DNA of 64,000 nucleotides from Bacillota bacterium (GTDB lineage Bacteria > Bacillota > Clostridia > Oscillospirales > Ruminococcaceae): NCBI GenBank assembly GCA_029572815.1, contig JAKPUQ010000209.1:62001-126000 (forward strand). Reading direction: 5' to 3'. The position numbers and the translations under genes are program-made. The notes below the pieces were generated by a model that had not been told where the DNA came from, ran no database searches, and saw only the letters and a program-made list of their open reading frames with translations. This document shows, piece by piece, positions 61,234-64,000 of the stretch (positions are counted from its first letter, which is position 1; every line of letters begins with the position of its first letter).

Positions 61234-61260
61234 GCTTTTTTTTCGCCCAGAAAAAATTCG

Positions 61261-63666
61261 TTATTTTGCAACAATATTAACAAGTTTATTTGGTACATAT
61301 ATCTGTTTCAGGATATTCTTACCGTCTGTTGCTTCCTTTACCTTCTCGTCTGCAAGTGCCAGAGCGATCACGGAGTCCTTATCGGCGTCAACTGCGATAT
61401 TCAGCTTTGCCTTAAGCTTTCCGTTTACCTGTACAACTATCTCGATAGTGTCGTCCTTGCAGAGTGCCTCGTCATAGCTTACCCAGCCCTGCTCACTGAG
61501 AACTGTGCCGAATACGCTGTTGTAGATTTCCTCGGAGATGTGAGGTGCGAAGGGATAGAGCAGTGTGCAGAACGTGCCCAGCTCTGCCTTGTTTATGGAG
61601 CCTGCATTGTATATATCGTTGATGAGGGTCATGAGGGCTGCGATAGCTGTGTTGAACTTCATAGCCTCAATGTCCTCTGTTACCTTCTTGATGGTCTTGT
61701 GGAAGTTGGAGCGGAGTCCCTCTGTGTACTCTGTTCCCTCTGTGAGCATATCGGTAAGTGACCATACTCTGTCCACAAATCTCTTGCAGCCCTTGATGCT
61801 GGATTCGCTCCAGGGTGCTGCCTTCTCGTAGTCGCCCATGAAGAGTACATACAGTCTCAGTACATCTGCGCCGTACTCGGCTACTACGTCGTTGGGGTCG
61901 ATGACATTGCCCCTTGACTTGGACATCTTCTCGCCGTCGGGTCCGAGGATAAGTCCCTGTGCTGTACGCTTTGCGTAGGGCTCTGCGGTGGGAACCAGTC
62001 CCAGATCGTAGAGGAACTTATGCCAGAAACGGCTGTATATCATATGTCTTGTAACGTGCTCCATGCCTCCGTTGTACCAGTCAACGGGCATCCAGTACTT
62101 CAGTGTCTCCTGTGATGCGAACTCATTGTCGTTCTTGGGGTCGCAGTAGCGGAGGAAGTACCATGATGAACCTGCCCACTGAGGCATTGTATCAGTCTCA
62201 CGGCGTGCGTCCCTGCCGCACTTGGGGCACTTGCACTTTACGAAGCTGTCTATCTTTGCAAGAGGGCTCTCGCCGTCTGTACCGGGCTCGAAGTTCTCAA
62301 CCTCGGGCAGTCTCAGAGGAAGCTCCTCATAGGGTACGGCTACCATTCCGCAGGTGTCGCAGTGTACTATCGGGATAGGCTCGCCCCAGTATCTCTGGCG
62401 GTTGAATGCCCAGTCCTTCATCTTGTACTGCACGCCCTTTTCGCCGCAGCCAAGCTTTTCAAGTATCTCAAGAGCCTTGTTTATAGCGTCCTTCTTGTTG
62501 GAAAGTCCGTTGAGCTCGCCTGAGTTTACAAGCTCGCCCTCGCCTGTGTAGGCTTCCTTGGTGATGTCGCCGCCCTTGATTACCTCGATGATGTCTATGC
62601 CGAACTTCTTTGCGAAGTCGTAGTCTCTTGTATCATGTGCGGGAACTGCCATGATAGCACCTGTGCCGTAGCCCATCATTACATAGTCGGATATGTAGAC
62701 CGGTATCTCCTTGCCTGTGATGGGGTTGATGGCTGTCAGTCCCTCTATCTTCACGCCTGTCTTGTCCTTGACAAGCTGTGTTCTCTCGAACTCGCTCTTC
62801 TTTGCACACTCTGCCTTGTAATCGTCCAGTGCGGCGATATTAGCTATGCTGTCGCGGTACTTCTGGATAATGGGGTGCTCGGGGGCGATTACCATGAAGG
62901 TAACACCGTAGAGTGTGTCGGGACGGGTGGTGTAGATGCGGAGCTTCTCGTCCTGCTCCTTTATCTTGAAATCAACGAATGCGCCTGTGGACTTGCCTAT
63001 CCAGTTCTGCTGCTGGAGCTTTACGTTGGGCAGATAGTCTACGGTCTCAAGTCCCTCAAGGAGCTTGTCTGCGTACTCGGTGATGCGGAGGTACCATACC
63101 TCCTTGGTCTTCTGAATGATATCGCTGTGGCATACGTCGCACTTGCCGCCCTGTGAGTCCTCGTTGGAGAGAACTACCTTACAGCTGGGGCAGTAGTTTA
63201 CCGAGGTCTTGTCACGGAATACAAGGCCCTTCTCGAACATCTTCAGGAATATCCACTGTGTCCACTTGTAGTAGCTCTCCTCTGTTGTGTCAACTACTCT
63301 GGACCAGTCAAATGAAAATCCTACTGTACGGAGCTGATTTGTGAACTTCTCAATGTTTCTGTCGGTAACTATTCTGGGGTGGATGTTCTCCTTGATAGCG
63401 GTATTCTCCGTGGGGAGTCCGTAGGCGTCAAAGCCTATGGGGAAAAGTACGTTGTAGCCCTCAAGACGGCGCTTGCGGCTTACTACCTCAAGTCCCGAAT
63501 ATGCCTTGATGTGGCCCACGTGCATTCCGTGTCCCGAAGGATAGGGGAACTCTACCAGCGCATAGAACTTCTTCTTGCTGTGGTCATCTGACGCCTTGAA
63601 GGTGTCATGCTCGTCCCAGTATTTCTGCCATTTGGCTTCAACAGATGAGAAATCATATCTGCTCAT
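61261..63666 (-). CDS. leuS: Leucine--tRNA ligase
   Basis: Class I synthetase of 801 residues. The HIGH motif is P-S-G-H-G-M-H-V-G-H, the zinc finger C-P-S-C and C-D-V-C-H, the editing domain has T-T-R-P-D-T-L-Y-G and the aspartate loop H-D-T-R-D, and KMSKS is K-M-S-K-S-R-G-N-V-I. Length is normal. No T-box leader is visible because another gene lies 20 bases upstream. No terminator is clear between its stop and the rpsU promoter. Confidence 0.97.
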   Translation of the reverse strand: MSRYDFSSVEAKWQKYWDEHDTFKASDDHSKKKFYALVEFPYPSGHGMHVGHIKAYSGLEVVSRKRRLEGYNVLFPIGFDAYGLPTENTAIKENIHPRIVTDRNIEKFTNQLRTVGFSFDWSRVVDTTEESYYKWTQWIFLKMFEKGLVFRDKTSVNYCPSCKVVLSNEDSQGGKCDVCHSDIIQKTKEVWYLRITEYADKLLEGLETVDYLPNVKLQQQNWIGKSTGAFVDFKIKEQDEKLRIYTTRPDTLYGVTFMVIAPEHPIIQKYRDSIANIAALDDYKAECAKKSEFERTQLVKDKTGVKIEGLTAINPITGKEIPVYISDYVMMGYGTGAIMAVPAHDTRDYDFAKKFGIDIIEVIKGGDITKEAYTGEGELVNSGELNGLSNKKDAINKALEILEKLGCGEKGVQYKMKDWAFNRQRYWGEPIPIVHCDTCGMVAVPYEELPLRLPEVENFEPGTDGESPLAKIDSFVKCKCPKCGRDARRETDTMPQWAGSSWYFLRYCDPKNDNEFASQETLKYWMPVDWYNGGMEHVTRHMIYSRFWHKFLYDLGLVPTAEPYAKRTAQGLILGPDGEKMSKSRGNVIDPNDVVAEYGADVLRLYVLFMGDYEKAAPWSESSIKGCKRFVDRVWSLTDMLTEGTEYTEGLRSNFHKTIKKVTEDIEAMKFNTAIAALMTLINDIYNAGSINKAELGTFCTLLYPFAPHISEEIYNSVFGTVLSEQGWVSYDEALCKDDTIEIVVQVNGKLKAKLNIAVDADKDSVIALALADEKVKEATDGKNILKQIYVPNKLVNIVAK

Positions 63667-63686
63667 TGTAATATCATTCCTTTATT

Positions 63687-63995
63687 TTAATTATTATTGT
63701 TCCATGGTCTTGAGTAATGCTCCGCAACATCTTTGTGAAAGCATAAAAGTGCGGCACAGCATACGTCGGCGGCTCCCTCAAGGAGGTATATCCAGTTGGA
63801 GCCGATATTGGCTATGTTCTGCGGGAAGTATATTATAGCTATGAAGGCAAGAAGCCCTGCCAGAGCATAGTTCACATACCTGAACCACAGGAAAAAGGCT
63901 GCTGCCTCAAGTATGGCTATGACAAGGGTGGTAACGGAAAGATGTCCGCTGAGTGCCATGTTCAGCAGGCACTTCGCCACTACATACACCGCCAT
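63687..63995 (-). CDS. Small multi-pass membrane protein (start at window edge)
   Basis: At least 102 residues with about three membrane helices (near 5-40, 45-60, 65-85) and a short polar end (H-K-D-V-A-E-H-Y-S). The ATG at 63995 is only five bases from the edge, so the true start may be further upstream. No family is recognised. It is on the same strand as leuS, 20 bases upstream, and probably co-transcribed. Confidence 0.55.
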   Translation of the reverse strand: MAVYVVAKCLLNMALSGHLSVTTLVIAILEAAAFFLWFRYVNYALAGLLAFIAIIYFPQNIANIGSNWIYLLEGAADVCCAALLCFHKDVAEHYSRPWNNNN

Positions 63996-64000
63996 AACTA

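Noticed and set aside
1-64000. Prophage, insertion sequence or integrative element
   Set aside because: No integrase, transposase, capsid or relaxase gene was recognised; only small non-coding repeats are present.

Overview
The window looks like chromosomal DNA of a Ruminococcus-type Clostridia (Oscillospiraceae). The evidence is: dockerin-bearing secreted esterases with Thr-rich linkers; the spore-former clusters scpA-scpB-DUF2953 and yqeG-aroQ-pepP-efp-CD1247; a dgt-dnaG-rpoD operon; an S-box (SAM-I) leader on metK; ANTAR regulation beside glnA; and textbook sigma-A promoters with 17-base spacers. The species cannot be fixed from this sequence. No transposase, prophage, CRISPR array, rRNA or tRNA was seen.

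Layout. 1-3.6 kb (minus): two tandem site-2-protease genes, one without its catalytic motif, then scpA, scpB and a truncated DUF2953 gene. 3.7-8.5 kb: rpmB, a three-copy promoter-bearing tandem repeat, and two polar amino acid ABC transport operons; the second has a circularly permuted, amber-interrupted binding protein. 8.6-14.8 kb (minus): a flavin-split-barrel protein, cysK, a membrane protein, an aberrant MetRS-like gene and gltX. 15-20 kb: small secreted proteins, a gluzincin, and a peptidoglycan-binding/SpoIID-like cluster. 20-29 kb: a DUF3592 protein, a membrane spermidine-synthase-like protein, a CE2 esterase, a cyclophilin and a giant two-esterase dockerin protein. 29-33 kb: an XRE regulator with twin operators, two RadC-like genes, metK with its riboswitch. 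33-43 kb: HAD phosphatase, a two-component system, a GGDEF/EAL protein, phosphofructokinase, phosphohexomutase, rpmE. 43-51 kb: yigZ, dgt, dnaG, rpoD, an EAL/beta-helix fusion and ychF. 51-57.5 kb: a nitrogen-type operon (GS-like protein with lost metal ligands, ANTAR regulator, membrane protein, lipoprotein) facing an ECF sigma/anti-sigma operon. 57.6-64 kb (minus): CD1247-domain protein, efp, pepP-like, aroQ, yqeG, rpsU, leuS.

The strongest leads are degenerate family members kept beside working relatives or partners: the S2P paralogue, the GS-like protein with a pseudo-receiver ANTAR protein, the RadC pair, and the second CE12 domain with Ser replaced by Phe. Also notable are the permuted binding protein, the c-di-GMP phosphodiesterase fused to a beta-helix behind a pseudoknot-like leader, and a promoter multiplied in tandem.

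Six genes carry a single lesion (three in-frame stops, three homopolymer frameshifts), five of them for exported proteins. Sequencing error must be excluded before these are called pseudogenes.
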